The notes below the pieces were generated by a model, which was not told the origin of the DNA, searched no databases, and saw nothing but the letters and a program-made list of their open reading frames with translations. From positions 1 through 35,732 of the forward strand of contig CAKOZV010000013.1 in NCBI GenBank assembly GCA_934131695.1: a stretch of DNA of 35,732 nt, given 5' to 3'. The stretch comes from an uncultured Bacilli bacterium. Lineage in GTDB: Bacteria > Bacillota_I > Bacilli_A > RF39 > UBA660. The position numbers were made by a program, and so were the translations under genes. Of this stretch, positions 7,790-15,895 are shown one piece after another. The number at the start of each line of letters is the position of its first letter. The first letter of the stretch is position 1.

Positions 7790-8470
7790 TTATTCTGACT
7801 CTTCAATATCTATTTTATCTTCATCGGTATTCTTTTCAGTATATCCTTCATAAGTACCATATTTTTCTTCATAGTCAAGATAACTTTCTTTAGTCTTTTC
7901 ATTACCTTTAGGTTTCATTACATTGTAAGTTTCTTCTTTATAATTAAGAACTTTAGTACCAATTAAAGTATCTAAAACTACTCTGTTATACGTTATAGAA
8001 TTTAAAATAGAACTCATATATGGTAATACTTCTGTTATCTCTTTTTCTTTAACTATCGCTTCTATCTTTCCATAATTATACATAAATTCAATAAAATATG
8101 AATCATCTTTATCAAGCTTAGTTATCTCCAAGTAACCACTCTTACCATTATAATTTAATTTTTTAGAATAGTATGCATCCTTATTAACTTTATAATCCAA
8201 CTTCTCTTTATTATAATAACGAATTACATCACTATAGAAATAATAACTTCTATTTTTCTCATCAAGTAAAACAGCATTATAATCTTTCTTAGAGGTAAAT
8301 CTTATCCCTTTTGGAATATAGTATTTATATCCATCATAAACAACATTATAATGTTTATTATTTTCTTTAAGTAATATTGGTAATAAAGAATCTATACTTT
8401 TATTAGAGAGATTACTACAACCAGTTACTACAAAACAAAGAAGTGAAAGAAATAGTATTTTCTTTTTCAT
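7790..8470 (-). CDS. Putative lipoprotein of unknown function
   Basis: 226 aa. The N-terminus has a lysine-rich start, a hydrophobic core and lipobox VTGC, with the lipidated Cys at residue 18. The mature part is rich in Y, K, D and N and contains a possible beta-rich domain (YNVVYDGYKYYIPKGIRF, SYYFYSDVIRYY) and an acidic tail. An AGGTG ribosome binding site precedes the ATG. It is the first gene of the operon with the disordered protein, YtxG-like and YtxH. No family recognised. Confidence 0.75.
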   Translation of the reverse strand: MKKKILFLSLLCFVVTGCSNLSNKSIDSLLPILLKENNKHYNVVYDGYKYYIPKGIRFTSKKDYNAVLLDEKNRSYYFYSDVIRYYNKEKLDYKVNKDAYYSKKLNYNGKSGYLEITKLDKDDSYFIEFMYNYGKIEAIVKEKEITEVLPYMSSILNSITYNRVVLDTLIGTKVLNYKEETYNVMKPKGNEKTKESYLDYEEKYGTYEGYTEKNTDEDKIDIEESE

Positions 8471-8490
8471 ATTTCACCTACTCTTATCTT

Positions 8491-8519
8491 ATTATAACAA
8501 ATAATATTAACTTTTTAAA
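8491..8519 (-). promoter_or_regulatory. Extended -10 promoter of the lipoprotein-ytxH operon
   Basis: Minus strand: TGTTATAAT (extended -10; TATAAT at 8491-8496) with a weak -35 TTTAAA at 8514-8519, 17-base spacing. The leader to the ATG at 8470 is very short. Confidence 0.6.
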
Positions 8520-9134
8520 TCACTTTTCTGCAAAAAGATGATAAATATTTGCACCTTTTCCCCTAAATTTACTCTCATATTCAGTCATTATTAAATCAGG
8601 TGACTGATAATTAAATGATACATCGTTTAATAAGTAACCCATATCACCAAGTGATTCTACTGAATACAAGAAGAAATCTCTATTATCAGTTCTTACTTCT
8701 ATCCTTTCCTTATCTTTAAAAATATTTTTATATTTTTCTAGGAATAGCTTACTAGTTAATCTTCTATTTTCATGTCGATTTTTAGGCCAAGGATCAGAAA
8801 AGTTTAAATATATTTTATCTATTTCATGATCAAATAAATCACCAATTAAGTTAGCATCATATTTAATTAGTATTAGATTATCTAGTTTTTCCATCTTTAG
8901 GATAGCTTTAGCCATAATACTATCAAATCTTTCTATGCCAATAAAGTTTATATCTTTATACTTTTTTGCATTTTGATAAATAAACTGTCCTTTGCCCATG
9001 CCTATTTCTAAGTAGATAGGATTATCATTATTAAATAATTCTTTAAATTTACCTTTATATTCTTTAGGATTATTCAAAAGAAAAGAACAATTATCAAGTA
9101 TTTCTTCTTTATTTTTTACATTTCTTATACGCAT
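8520..9134 (-). CDS. trmB: tRNA (guanine-N7)-methyltransferase
   Basis: 204 aa, the usual TrmB size. It methylates G46 in the variable loop of tRNAs using S-adenosylmethionine. The SAM-binding motif YLEIGMGKGQF is at residues 41-51, the family signature FSDPWPKNRH at 112-121, and the C-terminal TEYESKF segment (about 189-195) completes the active site. An ACGAGGA-like ribosome binding site lies upstream. It is divergent from the small gene at 9211. Confidence 0.95.
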   Translation of the reverse strand: MRIRNVKNKEEILDNCSFLLNNPKEYKGKFKELFNNDNPIYLEIGMGKGQFIYQNAKKYKDINFIGIERFDSIMAKAILKMEKLDNLILIKYDANLIGDLFDHEIDKIYLNFSDPWPKNRHENRRLTSKLFLEKYKNIFKDKERIEVRTDNRDFFLYSVESLGDMGYLLNDVSFNYQSPDLIMTEYESKFRGKGANIYHLFAEK

Positions 9135-9210
9135 GTTATCACTTCCTCGTTAATAGTTTAACACATGTATAATAAGTTTGCATATAATAAAGCGAAAGGA
9201 ATGGATAAAT

Positions 9211-9456
9211 ATGATGAATCAAATGCCACCTTATAATATGTTCCCACCTGCTTTTGATCCAAACCAAGGTCAAAATCAAGGAATGGGAAGTAATTGTCAG
9301 GAAAAAATACAAATGTTAGAAAATCAAATAAACAGAATGGAAAGACAACTTAGAAGACTAGATAATAGAGTTAGTAACTTAGAAAATAATTTAATAACTC
9401 CATACTCTAGTCAAAACACTGGATATGGTAGTGCAAATAATAAATATATGATGTAA
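9211..9456 (+). CDS. Small coiled-coil protein of unknown function
   Basis: 81 aa from an ATG at 9211 (MMNQMPPYN), with AAAGGA ten bases upstream; the frame is open back to a TTG at 9178, which overlaps the likely promoter. The N-terminus is Pro/Gln/Gly/Met-rich (PPYNMFPPAFDPNQGQNQG), the middle is a clean heptad coiled coil (QMLENQINRMERQLRRLDNRVSNLENN; key leucines and Met every 3-4 residues), and the tail is Ser/Tyr/Asn-rich. A TATAAT (9182-9187) may be its -10 box. It stands alone, closed by a strong terminator at 9463. Small proteins of this composition occur among coat or surface assembly proteins, but no family is recognised. Confidence 0.75.
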   Translation: MMNQMPPYNMFPPAFDPNQGQNQGMGSNCQEKIQMLENQINRMERQLRRLDNRVSNLENNLITPYSSQNTGYGSANNKYMM

Positions 9457-9462
9457 AATAGT

Positions 9463-9486
9463 GTAGACAGTGTTGTCTACCTTTTT
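9463..9486 (+). terminator. Strong intrinsic terminator
   Basis: Perfect stem GTAGACA (9463-9469) / TGTCTAC (9474-9480), four-base loop, then CTTTTT. It ends the small coiled-coil gene. Confidence 0.85.
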
Positions 9487-9506
9487 GTTAAGAAAGAAGT
9501 GATTAG

Positions 9507-10235
9507 ATGCTTATAGTAGGAAGTTATAATCTTCAAAATAAATTTAAATTAAAGAAATATAATGGTAAGTTTAATAACCAAGATAATGTTCTTTTGTTAA
9601 AAGAATTTCTAGATGATTACAATATTGATATACTAGGAACACAAGAGTTTGTCTACTGGTATTTAGAACGAGCTAGAAAAGAGATTAATGATAAATATTC
9701 TATAAATGGTAAATATAGATATCCACTAGTTGTTTTAAAAAAATATGATGAAGCTAACAGTATAATCTGTAAAGAAACTGTAACTGAGTGTAAAACTTGT
9801 CATTTACCTTTCTTACCTAATATTATTCCAAGAATTTTAACCAAAGCTTATATTGATACTAAAGAGTTTGGATTAATCGTTTTCTATAATACTCATTTAT
9901 CAGTTAAAAATGATAAGGTTAAGAAAAAACAATTAGATTTTATTCTAGAAAATATAAAGAAAGAAACTAATCCCGTAATTTTAACTGGTGACTTTAATAT
10001 GACAATTAATAATCCACTTTTTAAAGAATTTATTAATGAGTTAGAAAAAATAGGCATTAAAAGAGTAAATGTCTTAGAAAGGACTTATAAGACACATAGT
10101 AAAAATAATGCTATAGACCATATTTTTGTAAATAGGAAAATGAATATTTTAAAGTATAAAGTTATAAAAGATGATAAGTATAAAGACTTTAGTGACCACT
10201 ATCCAATTATTGTCTTTTTAAATAGAGTAAAATAG
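9507..10235 (+). CDS. Endonuclease/exonuclease/phosphatase (EEP) family protein
   Basis: 242 aa. All the usual metal and catalytic positions of the EEP fold are visible: SYNLQN near the N-terminus (Asn), the metal-binding Glu in TQEF, YNTHLS (His), GDFNMT (Asp, Asn) and DHIFVN ... SDHYPI (Asp-His pair) at the C-terminus. The substrate (DNA, RNA cap-like ends, phosphoinositide or other phosphodiester) cannot be told from sequence. There is no signal peptide, so it is probably cytoplasmic. The ATG at 9507 follows AAGAAGTG. It lies between two transcription units and appears to be a single gene. Confidence 0.85.
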   Translation: MLIVGSYNLQNKFKLKKYNGKFNNQDNVLLLKEFLDDYNIDILGTQEFVYWYLERARKEINDKYSINGKYRYPLVVLKKYDEANSIICKETVTECKTCHLPFLPNIIPRILTKAYIDTKEFGLIVFYNTHLSVKNDKVKKKQLDFILENIKKETNPVILTGDFNMTINNPLFKEFINELEKIGIKRVNVLERTYKTHSKNNAIDHIFVNRKMNILKYKVIKDDKYKDFSDHYPIIVFLNRVK

Positions 10236-10257
10236 ACTATATCTGGGTATACTAAAA

Positions 10258-10286
10258 TTGACTTTTAGCAAGGAAAATACTATACT
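10258..10286 (+). promoter_or_regulatory. Promoter of the femX pair
   Basis: -35 TTGACT (10258-10263), 17-base spacer, -10 TATACT (10281-10286). Transcription would begin about 20 bases before the ATG at 10312, which shows that the upstream in-frame TTG at 10258 is not the start codon. Confidence 0.8.
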
Positions 10287-10311
10287 TTTAAGTAGAAATG
10301 AGGAAATAATT

Positions 10312-11619
10312 ATGAAGTTAAAAGAATTAAATATAGATAAATTTGATGAGTTTGTGAGAAATAATAAATATAAGAGTCATTTTTTACAATCGGCAGCTTG
10401 GGGAGAGTTATCAAAAGAAAAAAGGAATCTTACACCATATTATTTAGGATTAGTTGACGAAAAAGGTAATATTTTGGCAGCTACCCTACTTTTACAGAAA
10501 CATCTTCCTCTTAATTTATGTTATTTTTATGCCCCTCGTGGTTATGTTATTGATTTTAATGACTTTGAATTACTTAAAAGTTTTACTAAAGAATTAGTTT
10601 CATTTGCTAAAAAGAAAAAAGCTATTTATATTAAGTTAGACCCTGATATAGTATGGCAAAGAACTAAATACGATGGTGAAGTTATTTTAGAAGAAGCAAA
10701 AGAAAAAAAGATAATGAATAGTTTACTAAAACTAGGATATCATCATTTAGGATTTACTAAGAATTTTGAGACTAGACAACCTCGTTATACTTTTAGAATA
10801 GATTTAAACCAAGACTTAGAAGAAATTGAAAAACACTTTTCTAAGACTACAATGCAAAGAATTAATAAATCTTTAAAATTAGCAACAGAAGTAGAGATTG
10901 GTAGTGAAAAAGATTTAGGTGAATTTTATCAATTAATGATGTTAACAGAGGATAGAAAAGACTTTGTCTCATACCCTTTTGAATATTATGAAACACTTTA
11001 CCGGTTATTTAAAAAAACTGATGATGTATTCTTATTCTTAGGTAAAGTTAACCTTAAAAAGGTTATAACTATTTTAGAGAATGACTTGACTGATGTAGAA
11101 AAAGAATATGATAAAGAGAAAGAAAAAACATCTAAGAGTGCTAAGAATAAACAGAAAGAATTATTAAGAAGAAAAGATAAATTAACTGAAGACTTAGAAA
11201 AATACAAAAAGATAGAAAAAGAGTATGGTAAAGTAATGACTTTATCTGCTCATATGATTGTAACTTATGGTAATAAAGCTTGGGTATTATATGCTGGTAA
11301 CCATAATTTATTAACAGAGACTTATACTAATTATCATACTTATTATGAACATTTAAAGTTTTGTAAAGAAAGAGGAATTGAGATATACGATCAGTTTGGA
11401 ACAATAGGTGATTTATCTAAAGATAATCCAAGACTTGGTCTACATGAATTTAAGAAAAAGTTTGGTGGAGACTACATTGAATTTATGGGTGAATTTGATT
11501 ATGTCTTAAAGCCTCTTTACTACTTTGCTTTTACTAAACTTGTACCAATCTATCGAAATTATATTAAGAAAAGAAAGAAGAAGGAGTTAAAAGATGAAGT
11601 TAGAAACATTAACAATTAA
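10312..11619 (+). CDS. FemX/MurM-type peptidoglycan bridge aminoacyltransferase (first copy)
   Basis: 435 aa from the ATG at 10312 with GAGGAA upstream. FemABX enzymes move amino acids from aminoacyl-tRNA onto the lysine side chain of lipid II. Two GNAT-like halves are seen: FLQSAAWGELSKEKRN (about residues 25-40), FYAPRGYVIDF (about 75-85), and the C-terminal signature YDQFGTIGD, NPRLGLHEFKKKFGG and EFMGEFDYV. A long basic coiled coil (about residues 255-305, rich in K and E) is the tRNA-binding helical arm typical of Fem proteins. The next gene overlaps its end by 26 bases. Two paralogues in a row suggest a bridge of two or more residues; the amino acids added cannot be predicted. Confidence 0.9.
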   Translation: MKLKELNIDKFDEFVRNNKYKSHFLQSAAWGELSKEKRNLTPYYLGLVDEKGNILAATLLLQKHLPLNLCYFYAPRGYVIDFNDFELLKSFTKELVSFAKKKKAIYIKLDPDIVWQRTKYDGEVILEEAKEKKIMNSLLKLGYHHLGFTKNFETRQPRYTFRIDLNQDLEEIEKHFSKTTMQRINKSLKLATEVEIGSEKDLGEFYQLMMLTEDRKDFVSYPFEYYETLYRLFKKTDDVFLFLGKVNLKKVITILENDLTDVEKEYDKEKEKTSKSAKNKQKELLRRKDKLTEDLEKYKKIEKEYGKVMTLSAHMIVTYGNKAWVLYAGNHNLLTETYTNYHTYYEHLKFCKERGIEIYDQFGTIGDLSKDNPRLGLHEFKKKFGGDYIEFMGEFDYVLKPLYYFAFTKLVPIYRNYIKKRKKKELKDEVRNINN

Positions 11620-12889
11620 AGAATTTACTAATTGGGCAATAAAGAATGATGAAATAACCTTTCATCAAACTAAAGAATGGGCTGACTTAAAGAAAAAGAA
11701 TGGTTGGAAGGCTTATTATGTAGGATTAAAAGATAAAAAAGAGATTAAAGCCGCCAGTCTAATTTTAGCTAAAGAAATACCAGTCATTAAAAAGAAAATG
11801 TTCTATGCTCCTCGAGGTTTTTTAATTGATTATCATGATTTAGAACTGCTTACTACCTTTACTAAGGAAATAAAGAAATGGGCTAAAGAGAAAAAAGGAA
11901 TATTCATTAAAATAGATCCTTATGTTATGTATAAAGAACATGACTTAAATGGAGACTTAGTTAAAGATGGTATTGATAATAGTGATACTGTTGATAATTT
12001 AAAATCATTAGGATATCATCATTTTGGGTTTAACCTAATGCAAGATACTCTACAACCTAGATGGATGCATACTATAACTGTTAAAAATCGTTCTTTAGAT
12101 GATGTTATGAAAGATATGGAGTCTAAGACTAGACAAATTTTAAGGAAGAACGAAAGACTTGGTGTTAAATCAAGAGAAATAACTAGGGATGAGATTAAAA
12201 TATTTAAAGATATTATGCAACATACTGGCGAAAGAAGAGATTTCATTGATAGACCACTTTCTTATTATGAAAATATGTGGGATACTCTTCATGATAGTGG
12301 TATTTTAAAAATTTTAGTAGCAGAGGTTGATTTTGATGAAGAAATTAAAAATACTAAAGATGAGATTAAGAAGTTAGAAACCGCTATTAAAGAACGTGAA
12401 GAAAAGTTTAATAATAAAGATATACCGATGAATGAAAAGAAATATAATGCTAATCAAAAGAAGGACAAAGAAGAAATAGAAAGACTTAAGAAAAATATAG
12501 AAAAGTCTAAATCAATGAAAAAAGAATATGGTGCTAAACCTATTCTTGGTGGTATTCTCTTTCTAATCTATGGAAATGAGGTTTTATCTTTATTTGGTGG
12601 TAGTAAAAAAGAATTAATGTCTTTTCAGTCTGCTTATACTCTTCACTTTGAAGGTATTAAATATGCTGTAGAACATGGTTATGATACTTACAATTTCTAT
12701 GGTATCACTGGTGACTTTAGTAAAGATAATCCTCTTCTTGGACTATATCTATTTAAGAAAAGCTTTGGTGGACAAGTGGTAGAATTAATTGGTGAATTTG
12801 ACCTTATTATTAGTAAGTTTTGGTATCATACTTATAACATTAGTTTTAATCTATACCATAAATTAAAGAAATTAAAAAATCATAAATAA
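11594..12889 (+). CDS. FemX/MurM-type peptidoglycan bridge aminoacyltransferase (second copy)
   Basis: 431 aa; the ATG at 11594 has AAGGAGT upstream and lies inside the end of the first copy, implying coupled translation. Same architecture: FHQTKEWADLKKKNGW (about residues 22-37), FYAPRGFLIDYHD (about 74-86), a Lys/Glu coiled-coil arm (about 250-310), and the C-terminal YNFYGITGD, NPLLGLYLFKKSFGG and ELIGEFDLI. It is clearly related to but diverged from its neighbour, so it probably acts on a different step of the same cross-bridge. The product lacks a TM segment and likely works at the inner membrane face on lipid II. Confidence 0.9.
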   Translation: MKLETLTIKEFTNWAIKNDEITFHQTKEWADLKKKNGWKAYYVGLKDKKEIKAASLILAKEIPVIKKKMFYAPRGFLIDYHDLELLTTFTKEIKKWAKEKKGIFIKIDPYVMYKEHDLNGDLVKDGIDNSDTVDNLKSLGYHHFGFNLMQDTLQPRWMHTITVKNRSLDDVMKDMESKTRQILRKNERLGVKSREITRDEIKIFKDIMQHTGERRDFIDRPLSYYENMWDTLHDSGILKILVAEVDFDEEIKNTKDEIKKLETAIKEREEKFNNKDIPMNEKKYNANQKKDKEEIERLKKNIEKSKSMKKEYGAKPILGGILFLIYGNEVLSLFGGSKKELMSFQSAYTLHFEGIKYAVEHGYDTYNFYGITGDFSKDNPLLGLYLFKKSFGGQVVELIGEFDLIISKFWYHTYNISFNLYHKLKKLKNHK

Positions 12890-12916
12890 AAGTCCCTGCA
12901 TAGAGCAGAGGCTTTT
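12887..12916. terminator. Bidirectional terminator between convergent genes
   Basis: AAAAGTCCCTGC / GCAGAGGCTTTT around ATAGA, with one C-A mismatch. A on one side and T on the other serve both the femX pair (+) and the gene ending at 12918 (-). Confidence 0.8.
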
Positions 12917-12917
12917 T

Positions 12918-14087
12918 CTATTTAGGTTTTCTAAGTGTCATAACTTTCTGATAAGCCTGATCATAAACATCTAATTGACTTTTATATGTTGCATTCTCAT
13001 CAAGTAATTGACTAATTTGTTGTTCCATCATTTGATTTTTCTGCTTTTCTTCCACTAATTCTAACTCTAATTGATTTGCTCTAATATTAAGTTCATTATT
13101 TCTAGCTTCTATTACAGAATAGCATTGTTTTCCAGAATCACTAATTAAGCCAGTACATAGACTGTCATTACAAACATCTATTAATGTCGAAATAATCTCA
13201 GGAATATCAGAATCTCCACAAATTTGACCTATGGTATTACTATCAAGTGGAGTTCCACTCTTAATACAATCAGATAACAGTCTTAAAACATTTAAATTAA
13301 GTGTTTTATCTTCTCTAACATTTTTTAACTTATTAATAGTAAATGCATAATCTCTAGCAACAGCAGGAGTGGCTGAGTACTTTTGAGATATACCTATTAC
13401 GCTATTAAGTACACGTTCTTTTTCGGAAAGTGGGAAAAAAACATTCACTTTATAGTCACGATATGGATTATTAATATTAAGTAAATGTGGATATGTAATT
13501 TCCTGTTTCCTAGCTACTCTATTCATAAATTCATTAAATTTTTCTTCATCATCATATAATCTAGATGTTGCAGGATTATATACATTACCATTTTTCACTA
13601 ATCCTAAAACTAGATAATTAGAGCCTTTTTTTCTAACAACATAATAATCACAAACATCAGGTACATTTATAGATTGATATGTTTTTTCATTATCATATTT
13701 TATAACACAATATATATCATCAATTCTAACAGAAAGATTATCTTTAAAGACCGAAAGTTTTTGATCAATAGAATCAGAGAACATATTTTCCATACTAATT
13801 GTTTTACTTACAAGTAATTTTTGAAATACATATGGTTCTTTTAATACATATTTTAATTTGTCATAACTAACTGCATCTTTTCTAAACTTATTAGTCATAT
13901 TTAAATAAGAAAGATTAATTCCCAATAAATGAGCAATACTAGATTCCGGAAATTTAATATTTAATATATCACCATTACCTAGATACAAATCAACTCTATT
14001 ATTCTTTATATCTAATCTTTCAAACCAATTTATACATTCATTAATTTTATCAATGATTTCATTATATTTAACAATATTTACACTCAT
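12918..14087 (-). CDS. Putative PBECR4-like (BECR-fold) protein with C-terminal coiled coil
   Basis: 389 aa; the ATG at 14087 (MSVNIVKYNE) is chosen because AAGGGGG lies seven bases upstream, while the longer frame to 14114 starts inside the promoter. The N-terminal part has an FPESSIAHLLGIN segment (about residues 55-67) and, further on, CDYYVVRKKGSNYLVLGLV and NVYNPATSRLY (about 155-190). These patterns recall PBECR4, a BECR nuclease-like domain seen in phage and mobile-element proteins; this is from memory of the family pattern and uncertain. A middle helical region and a heptad coiled coil (about 335-380) follow. It is a monocistronic gene with a near-consensus promoter, between wall-synthesis genes and corA. 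Confidence 0.6.
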   Translation of the reverse strand: MSVNIVKYNEIIDKINECINWFERLDIKNNRVDLYLGNGDILNIKFPESSIAHLLGINLSYLNMTNKFRKDAVSYDKLKYVLKEPYVFQKLLVSKTISMENMFSDSIDQKLSVFKDNLSVRIDDIYCVIKYDNEKTYQSINVPDVCDYYVVRKKGSNYLVLGLVKNGNVYNPATSRLYDDEEKFNEFMNRVARKQEITYPHLLNINNPYRDYKVNVFFPLSEKERVLNSVIGISQKYSATPAVARDYAFTINKLKNVREDKTLNLNVLRLLSDCIKSGTPLDSNTIGQICGDSDIPEIISTLIDVCNDSLCTGLISDSGKQCYSVIEARNNELNIRANQLELELVEEKQKNQMMEQQISQLLDENATYKSQLDVYDQAYQKVMTLRKPK

Positions 14088-14114
14088 AATTTTTCCCCCT
14101 TGCAAATATTGCAT

Positions 14115-14143
14115 ATTATACTATAAAATTAATAATTTGTAAA
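14115..14143 (-). promoter_or_regulatory. Near-consensus promoter of the PBECR4-like gene
   Basis: -35 TTTACA (14138-14143), 17-base spacer, -10 TATAAT (14115-14120), 28 bases ahead of the ATG at 14087. Confidence 0.8.
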
Positions 14144-14149
14144 TAAGGC

Positions 14150-15094
14150 CTAAAGCATATTTTTCTTTTTAAGGACAATAGCAACTATAATTGATAGTAA
14201 GAAAGATAAACCTAATAGTAAATAGAAAGAATAAGGATTATGAGAAAATTCTCCAAAGCTTACATTCATCCCCATAAAAGAAGCTACCATAGTAGGAATA
14301 GATACTACAATCGTAATACCAGCTAAGAATTTCATGATACCATTTAAATTATTTGAAATAACGGTAGCTACTGTATCTGTAGTACTACTTAGTATTCCTC
14401 TATATAAATCTGCCATATTACTAGCTTGACTATTTTCAATAATAGCATCATCTAATAAATCTTCATCTTCTAAGTACATTTCTATTACATTACCCTTCTT
14501 TATCTTATCAAGAACAACACCATTACTTTGTAAAGCAGTAATTATATAAGTTAAACTATTCTCTAAAGCTAGTAAGTTTACTAATTCTTCATTTTTAGTA
14601 GCAGTCAAAATCTTACTTTCTGCATCCTCTATCTTTTTATCAATATCACGTAATATCTTTAAATATAAAACTGCTAAACGGTAAATTATTTGAATAACAA
14701 ACCTACTCTTCTTATAAGTATAAAACTCTTTAACCTTACCACTAGAAAACTCTTCTAAGAAGGCATACTTTTGTAATGATACTGTTACAATATAATCATT
14801 TCTAACTATTAAAATAGCTAAAGGTAACGTTTTAATCTCATGTAAACCATTACTAGTGTCTTTAACAGGTACATCTAAAAGAAGCATCTTAGTCCCTTCT
14901 TCTTCATCAATTCTAGGCTTTTCATCATCATCTAAAATACTTACTAAAAAGTCTTTTTTAATACCAAGTGAAGAAGAAACCTTTTCTACTTCCTCCTCAT
15001 TAGGATTTTCCAAGTGAACCCAACAACCAATCTCAAAATCATTTAATCTTCTAAACTCATTAGTATTTAAATCTGTATTATAAATCTTTAGCAT
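14150..15094 (-). CDS. corA: CorA-family divalent cation (magnesium) transporter
   Basis: 314 aa. A soluble N-terminal domain (about residues 1-245) ends in the long stalk helix, followed by two TM helices (about 255-275 and 288-308). The GMN pore signature MGMNV is at residues 275-277, at the end of TM1, and the short basic tail KKKNML is usual. CorA forms a pentameric channel for Mg2+ (some members Co2+, Ni2+ or Zn2+ efflux). The ATG at 15094 has AGGTGG upstream and a consensus promoter. Confidence 0.93.
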   Translation of the reverse strand: MLKIYNTDLNTNEFRRLNDFEIGCWVHLENPNEEEVEKVSSSLGIKKDFLVSILDDDEKPRIDEEEGTKMLLLDVPVKDTSNGLHEIKTLPLAILIVRNDYIVTVSLQKYAFLEEFSSGKVKEFYTYKKSRFVIQIIYRLAVLYLKILRDIDKKIEDAESKILTATKNEELVNLLALENSLTYIITALQSNGVVLDKIKKGNVIEMYLEDEDLLDDAIIENSQASNMADLYRGILSSTTDTVATVISNNLNGIMKFLAGITIVVSIPTMVASFMGMNVSFGEFSHNPYSFYLLLGLSFLLSIIVAIVLKKKNML

Positions 15095-15117
15095 ATTTCC
15101 ACCTCTTTTTCTACTAC

Positions 15118-15146
15118 ATCATACGGTTTTAAATAATATTTGTCAA
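15118..15146 (-). promoter_or_regulatory. Consensus promoter of corA
   Basis: -35 TTGACA (15141-15146), 17-base spacer, -10 TATGAT (15118-15123), one of the strongest sigma-A promoters in the window. Confidence 0.85.
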
Positions 15147-15148
15147 GC

Positions 15149-15179
15149 AAAAAGAAGTTACTCTAATACCTTAACTTCT
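15149..15179 (-). terminator. Terminator overlapping the 3' end of the DUF421 gene
   Basis: Minus strand AGAAGTTA (15172-15179) / TAACTTCT (15153-15160) with an 11-base loop, then a T run. The hairpin includes the last codons and stop of the DUF421 gene and abuts the corA promoter. Confidence 0.75.
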
Positions 15180-15862
15180 CTTTCCATATTCTTTTCAAAA
15201 ACTGTCATTTTTTCTTTACTATCTAAAATAACTAAAGCTAATGAATCTATATTTTCATAATGATTATTTTTTAATCTTGTTAATAACCATTCTTCATCCT
15301 TACCTATTTCTTTTAAATTATTAATCATTATTTTTCCATCTATAACAGCATTACAACATAATCCTTCATAAGATGTTTTTAACTTTAAATCTTTACGTTT
15401 AACTGGTTGAACATTACTTTTAGGTAGAAAACTGACTTGACCATTAGCTTCCATAATAGCATATTCTATTTCACTTAAATTAAAATAGCCTTGAATTCTA
15501 GCTTCTTGTAAAAAATCATTTAAATCAAGTTTACTTTTTTTCAAAGATTTATAGTTAAGTTTTCCATTTTCTATTATAACTGTTGGACAACCGATTAATA
15601 ATCTTCTAGAAATAATACTTTTATTAGTTAATAAAGTTATTAAATAAGAGAAAATAGCATAGATAGAAATAGCAAATACTCCTTCATAAAAATTTATATC
15701 ATTATTTAAAGTCATCTCTGCTGCAATAGAACCTATACTTATTCCAATAATATAATCAAAGACATTTAACTGACTAACTTGTTTTCTTCCCATTACTTTA
15801 GAAAGAATAAATAATACAACAATTGATGTAATTCCTTTACCTAAAATTAATAAATATCCCAT
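15158..15862 (-). CDS. DUF421 (YetF/YrbG-type) membrane protein
   Basis: 234 aa from the ATG at 15862 (MGYLLILGKG); the frame also offers a GTG three codons earlier, but TGGTGA upstream suits the ATG. Three TM helices fill the first 85 or so residues, with the family signature SKVMGRKQVSQLNVFDYIIGISIGS (key GRKQ, FDY, IGSIA). The cytoplasmic DUF421 domain follows, with YFNLSEIEYAIMEANGQVSFLPK (about 140-162). DUF421 proteins occur widely in Bacillota, some linked to sporulation or envelope stress; the biochemical role is unknown. It is 33 bases downstream of fhs and probably cotranscribed. Confidence 0.9.
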   Translation of the reverse strand: MGYLLILGKGITSIVVLFILSKVMGRKQVSQLNVFDYIIGISIGSIAAEMTLNNDINFYEGVFAISIYAIFSYLITLLTNKSIISRRLLIGCPTVIIENGKLNYKSLKKSKLDLNDFLQEARIQGYFNLSEIEYAIMEANGQVSFLPKSNVQPVKRKDLKLKTSYEGLCCNAVIDGKIMINNLKEIGKDEEWLLTRLKNNHYENIDSLALVILDSKEKMTVFEKNMEREVKVLE

Positions 15863-15895
15863 AATAATCACCAGTATTAGTATGGTTAAAAATAT

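Noticed and set aside
10258..10311. TTG start of the first FemX gene
   Set aside because: The TTG is the -35 box of a good promoter; the ATG at 10312 has GAGGAA upstream.
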